Below, one piece after another: positions 1 to 8,573 of a DNA stretch of 64,000 bases. This DNA comes from Natrinema sp. DC36 (GTDB lineage Archaea; Halobacteriota; Halobacteria; Halobacteriales; Natrialbaceae): contig NZ_CP084472.1 in the NCBI RefSeq assembly GCF_020405225.1, positions 2,666,001 to 2,730,000 of the forward strand, in the 5' to 3' direction. Position 1 is the stretch's first letter. Every line of letters begins with the position of its first letter. Position numbers and translations under genes: made by a program. The notes below the pieces were generated by a model. That model was given only the letters and a program-made list of their open reading frames with translations, was not told the origin of the DNA and did not search any database.

Positions 1-672
1 GGCAAACCGCGCGGGACGAACGTGGTCTACGACCGGGAGAACACCGCGGTTGCGACCGCTGAGGCTCGCGAACTCGACATCGACCGGATTCAGGACGCCC
101 GGGTCTTCTTCACCACCGGGATCACCCCCGCACTCTCCTCGACGCTCCGGGACACGACGTTGAAGCTGCTCAAAGCGGCCCGCAAAGGCGGGACGACGAC
201 CGCCTTCGACTTCAACTACCGGCGCAAGCTCTGGTCGCCCGACGAGGCCAGGGAGACGCTGACGCGGCTGTTTCCGGGGATCGACGTCCTCGTGATCGCC
301 GCCCGCGACGCGCGGACCGTCCTCGGGTTCGAGGGCGATCCGCGCCAGCTCGCGCACAAGCTCGGCTCGCAGTACGAGTTTACGACCGTCGTCGTCACTC
401 GCGGCGCTGAGGGCGCGGTCGGCTGGCACGACAGCGTCGTCCACGACCACGACGCCTACGAGACCGACACCGTCGACCCGATCGGCACCGGCGACGCCTT
501 CACGGGGGCGTTCATCGCCCGCCGGCTCGAGGGTGACGACGTTTCGGACGCCCTCGAGTACGCCGCGGCGACGGCGGCGCTCAAGCGGACGATCCCCGGC
601 GACGTCGCGCTCGTCACGGCCGAGGAAGTCGAGGCCGTCGTCAACCAGCGGGGCGAAGATATCTCGCGGTAG
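1..672 (+). CDS. kdgK: PfkB-family sugar kinase, probably 2-keto-3-deoxygluconate kinase (5' end missing)
   Basis: This is the C-terminal 223 residues of a ribokinase/PfkB-family kinase; the frame is open from base 1, so the start lies outside the window. The PfkB signature 2 region DPIGTGDAFTGAF (around residues 159-171 of the fragment) carries the anion-hole GTGD and the catalytic Asp. The earlier DFNYRRKLW segment is typical of KDG kinases, which phosphorylate 2-keto-3-deoxygluconate in the semiphosphorylative Entner-Doudoroff pathway used by haloarchaea for glucose. A full-length enzyme is about 315-320 residues, so roughly 95 are missing. Family membership is clear; the exact sugar is inferred. 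Confidence 0.8.
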   Translation, partial: GKPRGTNVVYDRENTAVATAEARELDIDRIQDARVFFTTGITPALSSTLRDTTLKLLKAARKGGTTTAFDFNYRRKLWSPDEARETLTRLFPGIDVLVIAARDARTVLGFEGDPRQLAHKLGSQYEFTTVVVTRGAEGAVGWHDSVVHDHDAYETDTVDPIGTGDAFTGAFIARRLEGDDVSDALEYAAATAALKRTIPGDVALVTAEEVEAVVNQRGEDISR

Positions 673-836
673 CGCAACAGCGGCAGTGACGGGCGATCTT
701 CCGTCGCTTTTTGCCGTTCGACGCTCGCGAGTTCGGGTCCGATCGTCCGGTTCGAATCGCTCGAGGAACCGAACGCGGTTCGGGGCTCGAGCCGAGCGAT
801 GATCACGGATAGTTGGACGGTTCTGCCAGAAGCGCC

Positions 837-842
837 TTTATA
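837..842 (+). promoter_or_regulatory. TATA box of the surface-protein gene
   Basis: TTTATA is centred about 27 bases before the ATG at 866, so transcription should begin at or next to the start codon (leaderless), as is common in haloarchaea. Confidence 0.6.
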
Positions 843-865
843 CACCGCTCCGATCCGTCGAGTGC

Positions 866-2080
866 ATGAATCGAATCACAGCTGTCGTACTCGCCATTCT
901 CGTCACGACGGCGGCCCTCCCGCTTGCCGTCGCTGGCGTGGGTGCGAGCGCAGCATCGTCCTCCCAACAGAACGACGCGACCGACGCGAGCGCCTACGCC
1001 GGCACGCACGTCGCGTTCGACACCTCGAGCAACGCCATCCTCGACTACCGCGTCGACGGCGAGCGGGTGTTCGAGAACGTGAGCGTCGCGTCCCAGAGCG
1101 ACCACCAGAGTCGAACCGGGTTCGGCTCGAACGCCGAGCTCGACGCCGTGGTGAACCTCTCCGGGATCGGCCTCGAGATCGCCGCCCAGTCCGAGACGCG
1201 CGCCGATATCGCGACCGACGGCTCCGCGTCACTGTCGGCCCACGACAGCAATCGCGGGATCCTGACCGTCGATGCCGGCGACGAGGCCCAGTACGTCAAA
1301 GCGGACCTCGCGGCCGACGCGACGGCCGAGACCGAGAGCGACGACCGCGTCGTCGTCGATAGCGGCGAACGCACCGGCGCGTTCGTCGTCGTCGGCGACG
1401 GCGACGTGACCGTCAACGAGGACGGCGACGTCGTCGCCGACCTCGAGAGCGACTCGACGCTCGTCTTCCGCTCGTACGCCGAGGGCGAGCGCGACGAGGC
1501 CGCGAAGGAACAGGAATCGCTGATCGCCGACGGCACGGCGACGGCCGAGGTCTACGCCGAGGAACGCGACGGCGAGCGCGTTGCGGACGTCGCGACCTAC
1601 GGCCAGGACATCACCGTCGAGACCGCCGCCGAGAGCCAGGACCGCCTCGAGATGACCGTCGAACGCGCGCAGAGCGACGGGACGGTCGTCATCACGAGCG
1701 TCTCCGAGGCCGCCGTCGCGGGGGCCGAGAGCGCCGACGACCTCGCGGTGACCGTCGACGGCGAGGCCGCCGCAGAGGCGTCGTCGTACAGCGAACTCGC
1801 GGGCGGCATCGGGAGCGACGAGTCCCGCTACACGGTGACCCAGTCCAGCGACGCCTCGGCGACGGCCGACGTGCTCGTGGCGGTCAACCACTTCTCGGAG
1901 CGAGACGTCGCGATCCAGAGCGCCGACGGTGACAATTCGGACGGTGACGGTTCCGACGGTAACGATTCGGACGGTGACGACGGCGGCAGCGACGACGGCG
2001 ACGACAGCGTCCCCGGATTCGGTGCCGGAGCCGCGCTGATCGCCCTGCTGACCGGGACCGCCGCCCGGATTCGACGGTAA
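866..2080 (+). CDS. Secreted surface protein with PGF-CTERM-like anchor
   Basis: The 404-residue protein starts with a Sec-type signal peptide (hydrophobic residues about 5-30, ending near ASA). It has a very acidic, Ala/Asp/Glu-rich body of about 330 residues with no recognised catalytic motif. Then comes a Ser-Asp-Gly repeat linker (about 352-378) and a C-terminal PGFGAG motif followed by a hydrophobic helix and the basic end RIRR. That tripartite tail is the PGF-CTERM sorting signal, processed by archaeosortase A with lipid attachment. The protein is therefore probably exported, anchored to the membrane lipid and glycosylated on the linker. Its function is unknown. A TATA box 27 bases upstream supports the start at 866. 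Confidence 0.75.
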   Translation: MNRITAVVLAILVTTAALPLAVAGVGASAASSSQQNDATDASAYAGTHVAFDTSSNAILDYRVDGERVFENVSVASQSDHQSRTGFGSNAELDAVVNLSGIGLEIAAQSETRADIATDGSASLSAHDSNRGILTVDAGDEAQYVKADLAADATAETESDDRVVVDSGERTGAFVVVGDGDVTVNEDGDVVADLESDSTLVFRSYAEGERDEAAKEQESLIADGTATAEVYAEERDGERVADVATYGQDITVETAAESQDRLEMTVERAQSDGTVVITSVSEAAVAGAESADDLAVTVDGEAAAEASSYSELAGGIGSDESRYTVTQSSDASATADVLVAVNHFSERDVAIQSADGDNSDGDGSDGNDSDGDDGGSDDGDDSVPGFGAGAALIALLTGTAARIRR

Positions 2081-2167
2081 CGAGCCGCTCCGGTCTTCCG
2101 CGTTTTCGATCCGCCAGAACGGACAATCCGAACAAACGTCTTTTTGCGTCGGCCCCGAACGACCGCT

Positions 2168-3688
2168 ATGGTACACGTTGCGATCGTCGGTACATACGGC
2201 AGTGCTGGCGTCGCCGTCGCCGACGAACTCCGCGAGCGACGCGACGAATTCACCGACGATCTCGAGCTGACGCTGATCGACGACGGCGATCCCGGCGGCG
2301 GACTCTGCATTCTCCGCGGCTGCATGCCGTCGAAGGACGTCCTCTCGGCCGGCGAGCATCGGTATCTGGCGCGTCACGACGACCGGCTCGAGGGCGTCCC
2401 CGAGGCCGATCCCGAGCGAATCGTCGCCCGCAAGGACGAGCACGTCTCGAACTTCGCCGAACACCGCCGGAGCCACGTCCACGACCTCGCCGATCGAGAC
2501 GGCGTCGAACTCCTCCGCGATACCGCCCGCTTCGTCGACGACCGCGTGCTCGACGTGGGGGGACGGCGGCTCGAGCCCGATTACGTCGTCGTCGCGACCG
2601 GCTCCGTGCCAAACATTCCCGATCTGCCGGGGATCGACGAGGTCCCCACTCGGACCAGTACGGACGTCCTCGACGCGACCGCGTTTCCGGACTCGGGGAT
2701 CGTGCTGGGCAACGGCTACATCAGCCTCGAACTCGGCCCGTACCTCAGCGAGATCGGCGACGTCGACCTCACCGTGATCGAGCACGACGAGCGCCCGCTC
2801 GAGGAGATGGAAGACGCGTACGGCGAGACGGTTCTCGACATCTACCGCGATCAGTTCGGTATCGAGGTCCTGACGAACACGGACGAAAAACGACTCGAAT
2901 CGACCGCCGACGGCGGCGTCCGGCTGATCGCCGAACAGACGGACAGTGTCGAACGGGAGGGCGGCGGCGACGGCGAAGGCGATGGCGAGCGTGCGGGCGA
3001 TGTCGAGGAGATAACCGTCGAAGCCGACGAACTCTACTGCTTTACCGGCCGTCGGCCGAATCTCGACGGGCTGGGACTGGAGAACACCCAACTTGAACCC
3101 GGCGACGGCTGGGTCACGTCGACGATGCAGGCCCGCGACGACGAGCGCGTGTTCGTCGTCGGTGACGCCAACGGCCGCGAGCCGATCCTGCACGTCGCCA
3201 AGGAACAGGGGTTCGCGGCCGGCGAAAATATCGTCCACCACCGGCGAGGTGAGGCGTGCGAGCCCTACGCGAACGTCCCGCATCACGTGATTTTCTCGGG
3301 GCTGGGCGTCTATCCGTTCGCCCGCATCGGGCACACGCCGGCGACCGCCGCGGCGACGCACATGGACGAAATCGTCGTCACCCGCGAGGCCTCGTCGGAC
3401 GGCGTCTTCGCGACGAAAGGCCATCCCGAGGGCCGGGCGACGCTGATCGTCAGCGCCGACGACGGCACCGTGTTGGGGTATCAGGGGCTGCACCGTCACG
3501 CGGACGTGATGGCCAAGACGATGCAGGTCGTCGTCGAGATGGGACTGGACGTCCGCGAGGTACCCAAGCGGGCCTACCACCCGACGACGCCCGAAATCCT
3601 CGACGGCCTCTTCCGAGCGGCGTGTGCCGAATTGGCGGATCGCGAGGATTGCGTCGCCGAGACCGATTCGGCGAATATGATTCCCTAA
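2168..3688 (+). CDS. Class I pyridine nucleotide-disulfide oxidoreductase (dihydrolipoyl dehydrogenase-like)
   Basis: The 506-residue flavoenzyme has an N-terminal FAD-binding Rossmann segment (VAIVGTYGSAG). A redox-active disulfide, CILRGC, lies near residues 46-51 in the usual GG-C-x4-C-MPSK context of lipoamide, mercuric and glutathione reductases. An NAD(P)-binding segment follows (GIVLGNGYISLEL), then the second FAD site FVVGDANGREP and a C-terminal dimerisation domain. A glycine/glutamate-rich insert near 2960-3010 enlarges the NAD domain. No lipoyl-complex E1/E2 genes are nearby, so it is more likely a stand-alone reductase than a 2-oxoacid dehydrogenase E3. The ATG at 2168 is chosen because a CTTTTTG promoter element lies 25 bases upstream and the FAD motif begins immediately. 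Confidence 0.8.
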   Translation: MVHVAIVGTYGSAGVAVADELRERRDEFTDDLELTLIDDGDPGGGLCILRGCMPSKDVLSAGEHRYLARHDDRLEGVPEADPERIVARKDEHVSNFAEHRRSHVHDLADRDGVELLRDTARFVDDRVLDVGGRRLEPDYVVVATGSVPNIPDLPGIDEVPTRTSTDVLDATAFPDSGIVLGNGYISLELGPYLSEIGDVDLTVIEHDERPLEEMEDAYGETVLDIYRDQFGIEVLTNTDEKRLESTADGGVRLIAEQTDSVEREGGGDGEGDGERAGDVEEITVEADELYCFTGRRPNLDGLGLENTQLEPGDGWVTSTMQARDDERVFVVGDANGREPILHVAKEQGFAAGENIVHHRRGEACEPYANVPHHVIFSGLGVYPFARIGHTPATAAATHMDEIVVTREASSDGVFATKGHPEGRATLIVSADDGTVLGYQGLHRHADVMAKTMQVVVEMGLDVREVPKRAYHPTTPEILDGLFRAACAELADREDCVAETDSANMIP

Positions 3689-3821
3689 GCTCGTCGTACT
3701 CCCTCGAGGGGAAGCGGCAACTCGTTCGGGTCGTCCCCTCGGATTCGTCGCGTCCGGCGACGGTAACGGATCGATGGCGGTCGGGTACCGCTTTTTACCG
3801 GCTGCCGTGATAGCCGTTTCC

Positions 3822-4379
3822 GTGACTCGAGTCGTTCGACGGGCGACGATCGACGACGTCTGGGCCGTTCACGAGATCGCGCGGGAGAGCTGGCACGCCG
3901 CCTACGACGACGTTCTCGGCCCCGAGACGGTCGACGAGGTCGTCGACGACTGGTACGCGATCGGCGATCTCGAGTCCGCGATTACGGACATCAGCGGCCG
4001 CGAGGACGCCGCGTTTCTCGTCGCCGAACGAGCGCCGGGGCAGTCGTCCCCTGCCGGAACCGAGCGCCGATCCGAGCCTCGCGGCTTCGCCCACGCCGTC
4101 CCGTGGCCGGAAGATACAGCTGTGGCGTTTCTCGCGCGCCTGTACGTCCGACCCGAACACTGGAACGAAGGGATCGGAACCGCGTTGATCGAGCGCCTCG
4201 AGGCCGCTCTCTCGCCGGCGTTCGATCGGATTCGGTTGGCCGTCCTCACCGCCAACGAGGTCGGCATCTCCTTCTACGAATCCCGCGGCTTCGACCGTGT
4301 CGCGACCCGCCCGTCCGATCTGGCGGCGGGGCTCGAGGAGCACGTCTACGAACGGCAGCTATCGACCGCGGACGAGTGA
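3822..4379 (+). CDS. GNAT-family N-acetyltransferase
   Basis: About 185 residues form a single GNAT fold. The N-terminal beta strand VVRRATIDDVWAVHEIARESW is the standard opening of the family. The acetyl-CoA pyrophosphate loop (motif A) reads LYVRPEHWNEGIGTAL near residues 106-121, and motif B is VLTANEVGISFYESRGF, containing the usual Asn and the FYES-RGF turn. The acceptor substrate cannot be told. The GTG start at 3822 is preferred over the ATG at 3774 because a CTTTTTA box lies about 28 bases before it and the GNAT fold starts there; the extra 16 residues upstream look like promoter DNA translated. Confidence 0.8.
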   Translation: MTRVVRRATIDDVWAVHEIARESWHAAYDDVLGPETVDEVVDDWYAIGDLESAITDISGREDAAFLVAERAPGQSSPAGTERRSEPRGFAHAVPWPEDTAVAFLARLYVRPEHWNEGIGTALIERLEAALSPAFDRIRLAVLTANEVGISFYESRGFDRVATRPSDLAAGLEEHVYERQLSTADE

Positions 4380-4484
4380 ACGCGTCACCGTCGCCGAGCG
4401 GGCCGCCGCCGCTCGATCGACGCGATCGGCGTTCCCGCGAACCGGTCCAAACTGTTACGTATCCGATGCGTGTATTGGCATCCC

Positions 4485-5267
4485 ATGCCAACTGGAGCGA
4501 CGTTCGATTCTGACGGCGTTCGTCTCGCATACGACGACCTGATCCCCGAGGGAGACCGCGGGGCCGCCGAACCGATCGTTCTCGTCCACGGCTTCGCCTC
4601 GAGCCGGCACGAGAACTGGCGCGACCGCGAGTGGTACGACACGTTGCTCGAGGCGGGGCGTCGCGTGATCGCACTGGACTGTCGGGGTCACGGCGAAAGC
4701 GAGAAACCCCACGACCCGGCGGCCTACGAGACGGACATCATGGCGGCGGACCTGGTCCGGCTGCTCGATCACCTCGAGATCGACCGGGCTGATTTCCTCG
4801 GCTATTCGATGGGCGGTCGGATAGGCACCGAAGCGCTGTACCGCCATCCGGAGCGGTTCAACGCCGGCGTCTTGGCCGGCATCGGGGCGGCGACGATCGA
4901 GCCGAGCGACGCCGGTGACCGGATCGCCAATGGGTTGCTGGCCGACGACCCGGACGACATCACGGACCCGCTCGGCAAGCGGTTTCGGGTCTTCGCCGAG
5001 ACGACCGACAACGATCTCGAGGCGCTGGCGGCCTGCGCCCGGACGCGAACGGCACCCGCGGACTGGGACGAGATCGCGCAGGTCGAGCACCCGGTGGTGA
5101 TCGTGGCTGGCGAGCACGACGATATTACGGGCGACCCCGAACCGCTCGCGGAGGGATTTCCCAACGGCGAGGCGGTCGTCGTCGACGACGCCGACCACCT
5201 GACGACCGTCCCCGACGAGCGGTTTACGGCGGCCGTGCTCGAGTTCCTCGAGCGGGATGGATTGTAG
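4485..5267 (+). CDS. Alpha/beta hydrolase
   Basis: The 260-residue protein has the full alpha/beta-hydrolase pattern: oxyanion-hole segment LVHGFASSRHENW, nucleophile elbow GYSMGG (Ser near residue 110), an acid-bearing segment GEHDDITGD, and the histidine in DADHLTTVP near the C-terminus. Such proteins are esterases, lipases or C-C hydrolases; the substrate is unknown. The start at ATG 4485 is chosen over the upstream GTG 4470 because the fold begins directly after it. It is a single gene between an acetyltransferase and a palindrome-rich spacer, with no operon context. Confidence 0.8.
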   Translation: MPTGATFDSDGVRLAYDDLIPEGDRGAAEPIVLVHGFASSRHENWRDREWYDTLLEAGRRVIALDCRGHGESEKPHDPAAYETDIMAADLVRLLDHLEIDRADFLGYSMGGRIGTEALYRHPERFNAGVLAGIGAATIEPSDAGDRIANGLLADDPDDITDPLGKRFRVFAETTDNDLEALAACARTRTAPADWDEIAQVEHPVVIVAGEHDDITGDPEPLAEGFPNGEAVVVDDADHLTTVPDERFTAAVLEFLERDGL

Positions 5268-5777
5268 TTCGACCGAGGTTCCGCTCGTTCTCTCACGAGC
5301 GGCTGTCCCACCCTCGTTTTTGCAGCGATTATCGGTATCTCGAGGGCGTTTCTTGGTGGCCCGAGGGCGTTTCTTGATAACTCGAGGACGCTGCTCTCGT
5401 GGCAACGGGGAATCGCCACGCCCTCCCCAACCGATTTCTCCTCACGGGTGCAATGCACCCGTTCGGATGGTCCGCGGGACCGCAGGTCCCGCGCTAACGT
5501 TCGCGCCTCGCGGCGCTCACTCATCCACCGGAAGGCGCGACGCGCCTTCCGAGCCATTCGTTCGCTTCTCACGAAGACCTCGCACGGCTTCGAGCCGCGG
5601 CTCACCGGTGGTTCGCGGCTCCCTCCGGTCACCGCTCACACCATCGAGGCCTTCACTTCGTTCAGGCCTCGCGATTCGCCGCGGCCCAGCGCGCGCCACA
5701 GCATGCCGGATAGTCGGTCTGGAGCGATACGTCGCTCCCCTGCTCTGGGCAGACGTACAGATCGAACTACTGGAGAC
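5268..5777. repeat. Palindrome-rich intergenic spacer
   Basis: There is no credible gene in these 510 bases. Between 5445 and 5670 the sequence holds a run of perfect inverted repeats: 5445-5461 (8-base arms), 5474-5492 (8-base arms around GCA), 5530-5550 (10-base arms GGAAGGCGCG around a single A), 5592-5603 (a 12-base perfect palindrome) and 5646-5670 (7-base arms). Several share the style of alternating GCG/CGC blocks seen again at 30.7-30.9 kb. They may be a dispersed repeat element, RNA hairpins or protein-binding sites. The spacer lies between two convergent genes (the hydrolase and the HTH membrane protein), so some hairpins could act in 3'-end formation. Confidence 0.6.
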
Positions 5778-6563
5778 TCAGTACGTCGGGCGGTACCAGT
5801 ACCAGTAGAGTACCACCGCGAGCAGGACGACGAGCCCGCCGAGGAAGAAGAGCAATCCGGGCGGCACGGTTTGGAACACCGCCTCCGCCGCCTCCACACC
5901 GCCGTCGGATGCGTTCTGGGCCGTCTCGTTGCCGCTGTCGACCGCCGAACCGGACGTGCCCGCATCGCCGCTATCGGACCCCTCAGTTCCGTTAACGGAG
6001 GAGGTTCCGATGTCCCCACCGCTCGAGCCGTTTTCCGCCCCGGTAGTCGTCTCCCCGTTCCCCGTCGGCTGCGATCCGCCGTTACTCGCCGGTTGCGATC
6101 CGCTGTTGCCCGTTCCGGTCGGCCCGAGCCAGCGCGTGAGAGCGTGCTGCACCAGCAGACTCCCGCCCGCGAGCACGGCAACGCCGCCGATTAGCCGCGA
6201 GAGCGCCTCCTTGAGCTTCGTCGCCGTCGACTCGTCGCTCGTCACGATCAGCGGTCCGTCCGTCGTCGCGTAGACGCTCATCTCGTTGCCGCGCGAGGAG
6301 TACCAGGTGTCGACCACCTCGACGAGACCCGCGCCCTCGAGGTTTTCGAGGTGGTAGCGAACGTTCTGGATCGACGAGTCGACCGCGTCGGCGACGTCGC
6401 TGGGCGTCCCGGGTTCCTCGTCGAGACGCGCGTAGATCCGCCGGGCCGTCGTGGAGGAAAGGGCGCTGAAGACCGCGTCGGCGTCCTCGCCCTCGAGGTC
6501 GACGACGCGAGGCTGGCCCTCTTCGGCGGCCGTCTCGGAGCGAAAGGGGAACAACCGGGCCAT
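5778..6563 (-). CDS. Membrane-anchored ArsR-type HTH regulator with Ser/Gly/Thr-rich loop
   Basis: In this 261-residue protein a winged-helix domain of the ArsR/HTH_20 type covers about residues 25-110 (DAVFSALSSTTARRIYARL, then SIQNVRYHLENLEGAGLVE as the recognition helix and wing). One membrane helix follows near 127-147, then about 85 residues rich in Gly, Ser, Asn and Thr with several N-x-S/T sites, and a second helix near 232-254 ending in YWYWYRP. The layout implies a cytosolic DNA-binding head held at the membrane by a hairpin whose glycosylatable loop faces outside. Such proteins are common in haloarchaea but their signal and targets are unknown. The start is followed directly by the conserved MARLFPFRSE segment. 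Confidence 0.75.
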   Translation of the reverse strand: MARLFPFRSETAAEEGQPRVVDLEGEDADAVFSALSSTTARRIYARLDEEPGTPSDVADAVDSSIQNVRYHLENLEGAGLVEVVDTWYSSRGNEMSVYATTDGPLIVTSDESTATKLKEALSRLIGGVAVLAGGSLLVQHALTRWLGPTGTGNSGSQPASNGGSQPTGNGETTTGAENGSSGGDIGTSSVNGTEGSDSGDAGTSGSAVDSGNETAQNASDGGVEAAEAVFQTVPPGLLFFLGGLVVLLAVVLYWYWYRPTY

Positions 6564-6739
6564 ATCGAGTTCGATCTCTACTCTCTGTCAAACTCATATA
6601 CCCTTTTTCCTCGGTGAAAGATCGATTTTAGCTAGTGGAAACCGATGGACGTGACCGCGATCCGGAACTGATGAACAATTCTCTTCGATATCGTCGATCG
6701 AACAGTAAGAACTACCCACGTCGGGACGAACCCTCGCGT

Positions 6740-7018
6740 ATGCGCCGAACCGAACTGGGGAGCTGGATCGCGGTCGCGGTCGTCCTCGCCGGACTGGCGG
6801 TACCGTGGTTCCTGTGGGGATCGGCGACCGTCGTCGCCGGCCTGCCGGTGTGGCTCTGGTGGCACGTCGGCTGGATGGGGCTCACGTCGGTCGTCTTCTG
6901 GATATTCGCCCAACGGGCGTGGGGGATCGGCATCGAAACGGCGGGGGACTCGAGCGAGTCCCAACCGGAACGGGCCGATCCCGGACGGCGAACGAACGCC
7001 GGGGGCGATCCGCCGTGA
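6740..7018 (+). CDS. DUF3311 small membrane protein
   Basis: The 92-residue protein has two membrane helices (about 8-30 and 34-58) with the pattern VPWFLWGS and WHVGWMGLTSVVFWIF, characteristic of DUF3311 proteins. These are typically encoded directly before a sodium:solute symporter and are thought to be a small partner of it, by analogy with PanF-type systems. Here its TGA stop overlaps the GTG start of the symporter by four bases (GTGA), implying translational coupling. The ATG at 6740 is chosen because the longer upstream reading would add a hydrophilic extension not expected in the family. Confidence 0.75.
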   Translation: MRRTELGSWIAVAVVLAGLAVPWFLWGSATVVAGLPVWLWWHVGWMGLTSVVFWIFAQRAWGIGIETAGDSSESQPERADPGRRTNAGGDPP

Positions 7019-8493
7019 GGGCGATCACAATCCAACTGACGATCATCGTGGGCTACCTCCTGATCGCGCTCGCGGTCGGATTGGTCGCCTACCGGCTGAC
7101 CGACCGCACCGCCGAGGACTTCTATCTCGCGAGCAGAACGCTCGGGACGGTCGTTCTGCTGTTTACGACGTTCGCGACGCTACTGTCGGCCTTTACCTTC
7201 TTCGCCGGGCCGAACATCGCCTACGCGCAGGGGCCCGAGTGGATCCTGGTCATGGGGCTGATGGACGGCATCATCTTCGCCGTCCTCTGGTACGTGATCG
7301 GCTACAAGCAGTGGCTGCTCGGCCGGCGCTACGGCTACGTCACCCTCGGGGAGATGCTGGGCGACCGCTTCGGCTCGCGGCGACTCCGCGGCCTCGTCGC
7401 CGGCGTCAGTCTCCTGTGGCTCTTCCCCTACGTCATGCTCCAGCAGGTCGGGGCCGGCACCGCGCTCGAGGCGCTGACCGATGGCGCGGTCTCCTACGCC
7501 GCGGGTGCCGGGCTGATCACCGCGTTCATGATCCTCTACGTCGTCGCCGCCGGGATGCGCGGGATCGCCTGGACCGACACGCTGCAGGGTGCGTTCATGC
7601 TGATCACGACCTGGGTCGCGTTGCTGTGGGTCCTCGCGGCCGTCGGCGGCCCCGGCGCTGCGACCGAGGCCCTCGCGTCGAACCCGGACACCGGCGGATT
7701 CCTCTCGCTGGGCGGCGATTATTACACGGTTCCGTGGATCCTCTCGACGGCGATCACGATCGGCTTCGGCGTCGCGATGTTCCCGCAGGTCAACCAGCGT
7801 TTCTTCGCCGCGGGCTCGAAAACGGTTCTCAAACGCACCTTCGCCCTCTGGCCGATTCTCTGCGTCCTCCTCTTCGTCCCCTCGTTCATGCTCGGCGCGT
7901 GGGCCGCCGGCCTCGAGGTCGCGGTCCCGGAGGGCGCGAACGTCCTGCCGCTGGTCCTCGCGGAGTACACGCCGACGTGGTTCGCCGCGCTGGTCATCGC
8001 CGGCGCGATGGCCGCGATGATGTCCTCCTCGGACTCGATGCTGCTCTCGGGGTCGTCGTACTTCACGCGGGACCTCTATCGCCCGTTCGTCGAGCGTGAT
8101 CTCTCCGACCGCCGGGAGGACCTGCTGGCCCGCGGCGGCGTCGTGATCTTCGCGACCGCGGCGTTCGTCGGTAGTCTACTCGAGCCGGCGGGGCTGTTCG
8201 AACTCGGTGAGGCGGCCTTCAGCGGCTTCGCCCAGCTCGCACTCCCGGTCCTGCTCGCGCTCTACTGGCGGAAGATCACGCGAGCCGGCATCACCGCCGG
8301 CGTCGTCGTCAGTCAGCTCTTCTACATCTCGAGTCTCTTCCTCGCGTTCGTGCCGGGTACCTACGCGGGCTGGACGGCCGGCATCGTCGGGATGGGGCTC
8401 GGGCTGGTCGTCACCGTCGTCGTCTCGCTGCTCACGTCGCCGGCGGCCGACGAACGGCGCGCGATTTACTTCGACGGGTTGAGCGCGGACTGA
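7015..8493 (+). CDS. Sodium:solute symporter (SSS family)
   Basis: The 492-residue membrane protein has about 13 predicted helices. Typical SSS features are the N-terminal DRTAEDFYLASRTLG segment, the FATLLSAFTFFAGPNIAYAQG stretch in the first long helix pair, and the sodium-site region AMAAMMSSSDSMLLSGSSYFTRDLYRPF around residues 329-358. It imports an organic solute (a carboxylate, sugar or vitamin) with Na+; the solute is not readable. It is coupled to the DUF3311 gene by a 4-base overlap, which fixes the GTG start at 7015. The haloarchaeal habitat supplies a steep Na+ gradient for such carriers. Confidence 0.85.
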   Translation: MRAITIQLTIIVGYLLIALAVGLVAYRLTDRTAEDFYLASRTLGTVVLLFTTFATLLSAFTFFAGPNIAYAQGPEWILVMGLMDGIIFAVLWYVIGYKQWLLGRRYGYVTLGEMLGDRFGSRRLRGLVAGVSLLWLFPYVMLQQVGAGTALEALTDGAVSYAAGAGLITAFMILYVVAAGMRGIAWTDTLQGAFMLITTWVALLWVLAAVGGPGAATEALASNPDTGGFLSLGGDYYTVPWILSTAITIGFGVAMFPQVNQRFFAAGSKTVLKRTFALWPILCVLLFVPSFMLGAWAAGLEVAVPEGANVLPLVLAEYTPTWFAALVIAGAMAAMMSSSDSMLLSGSSYFTRDLYRPFVERDLSDRREDLLARGGVVIFATAAFVGSLLEPAGLFELGEAAFSGFAQLALPVLLALYWRKITRAGITAGVVVSQLFYISSLFLAFVPGTYAGWTAGIVGMGLGLVVTVVVSLLTSPAADERRAIYFDGLSAD

Positions 8494-8573
8494 TCGGATA
8501 GGAGGCCGTCACGCGGAACCGATCGAGCGCGGAACCGCCACGCCGAAAGGCCCGACCGACGTACGCGCCGTCA

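Noticed and set aside
1229-3580. Long open frame of 783 codons on the minus strand
   Set aside because: It covers the surface-protein and flavoprotein genes in antisense; high GC keeps stops rare. Its product has no recognisable motif and the plus-strand genes are clear.
5445-5670. CRISPR array
   Set aside because: The inverted repeats differ from each other and there is no repeated direct unit with spacers.
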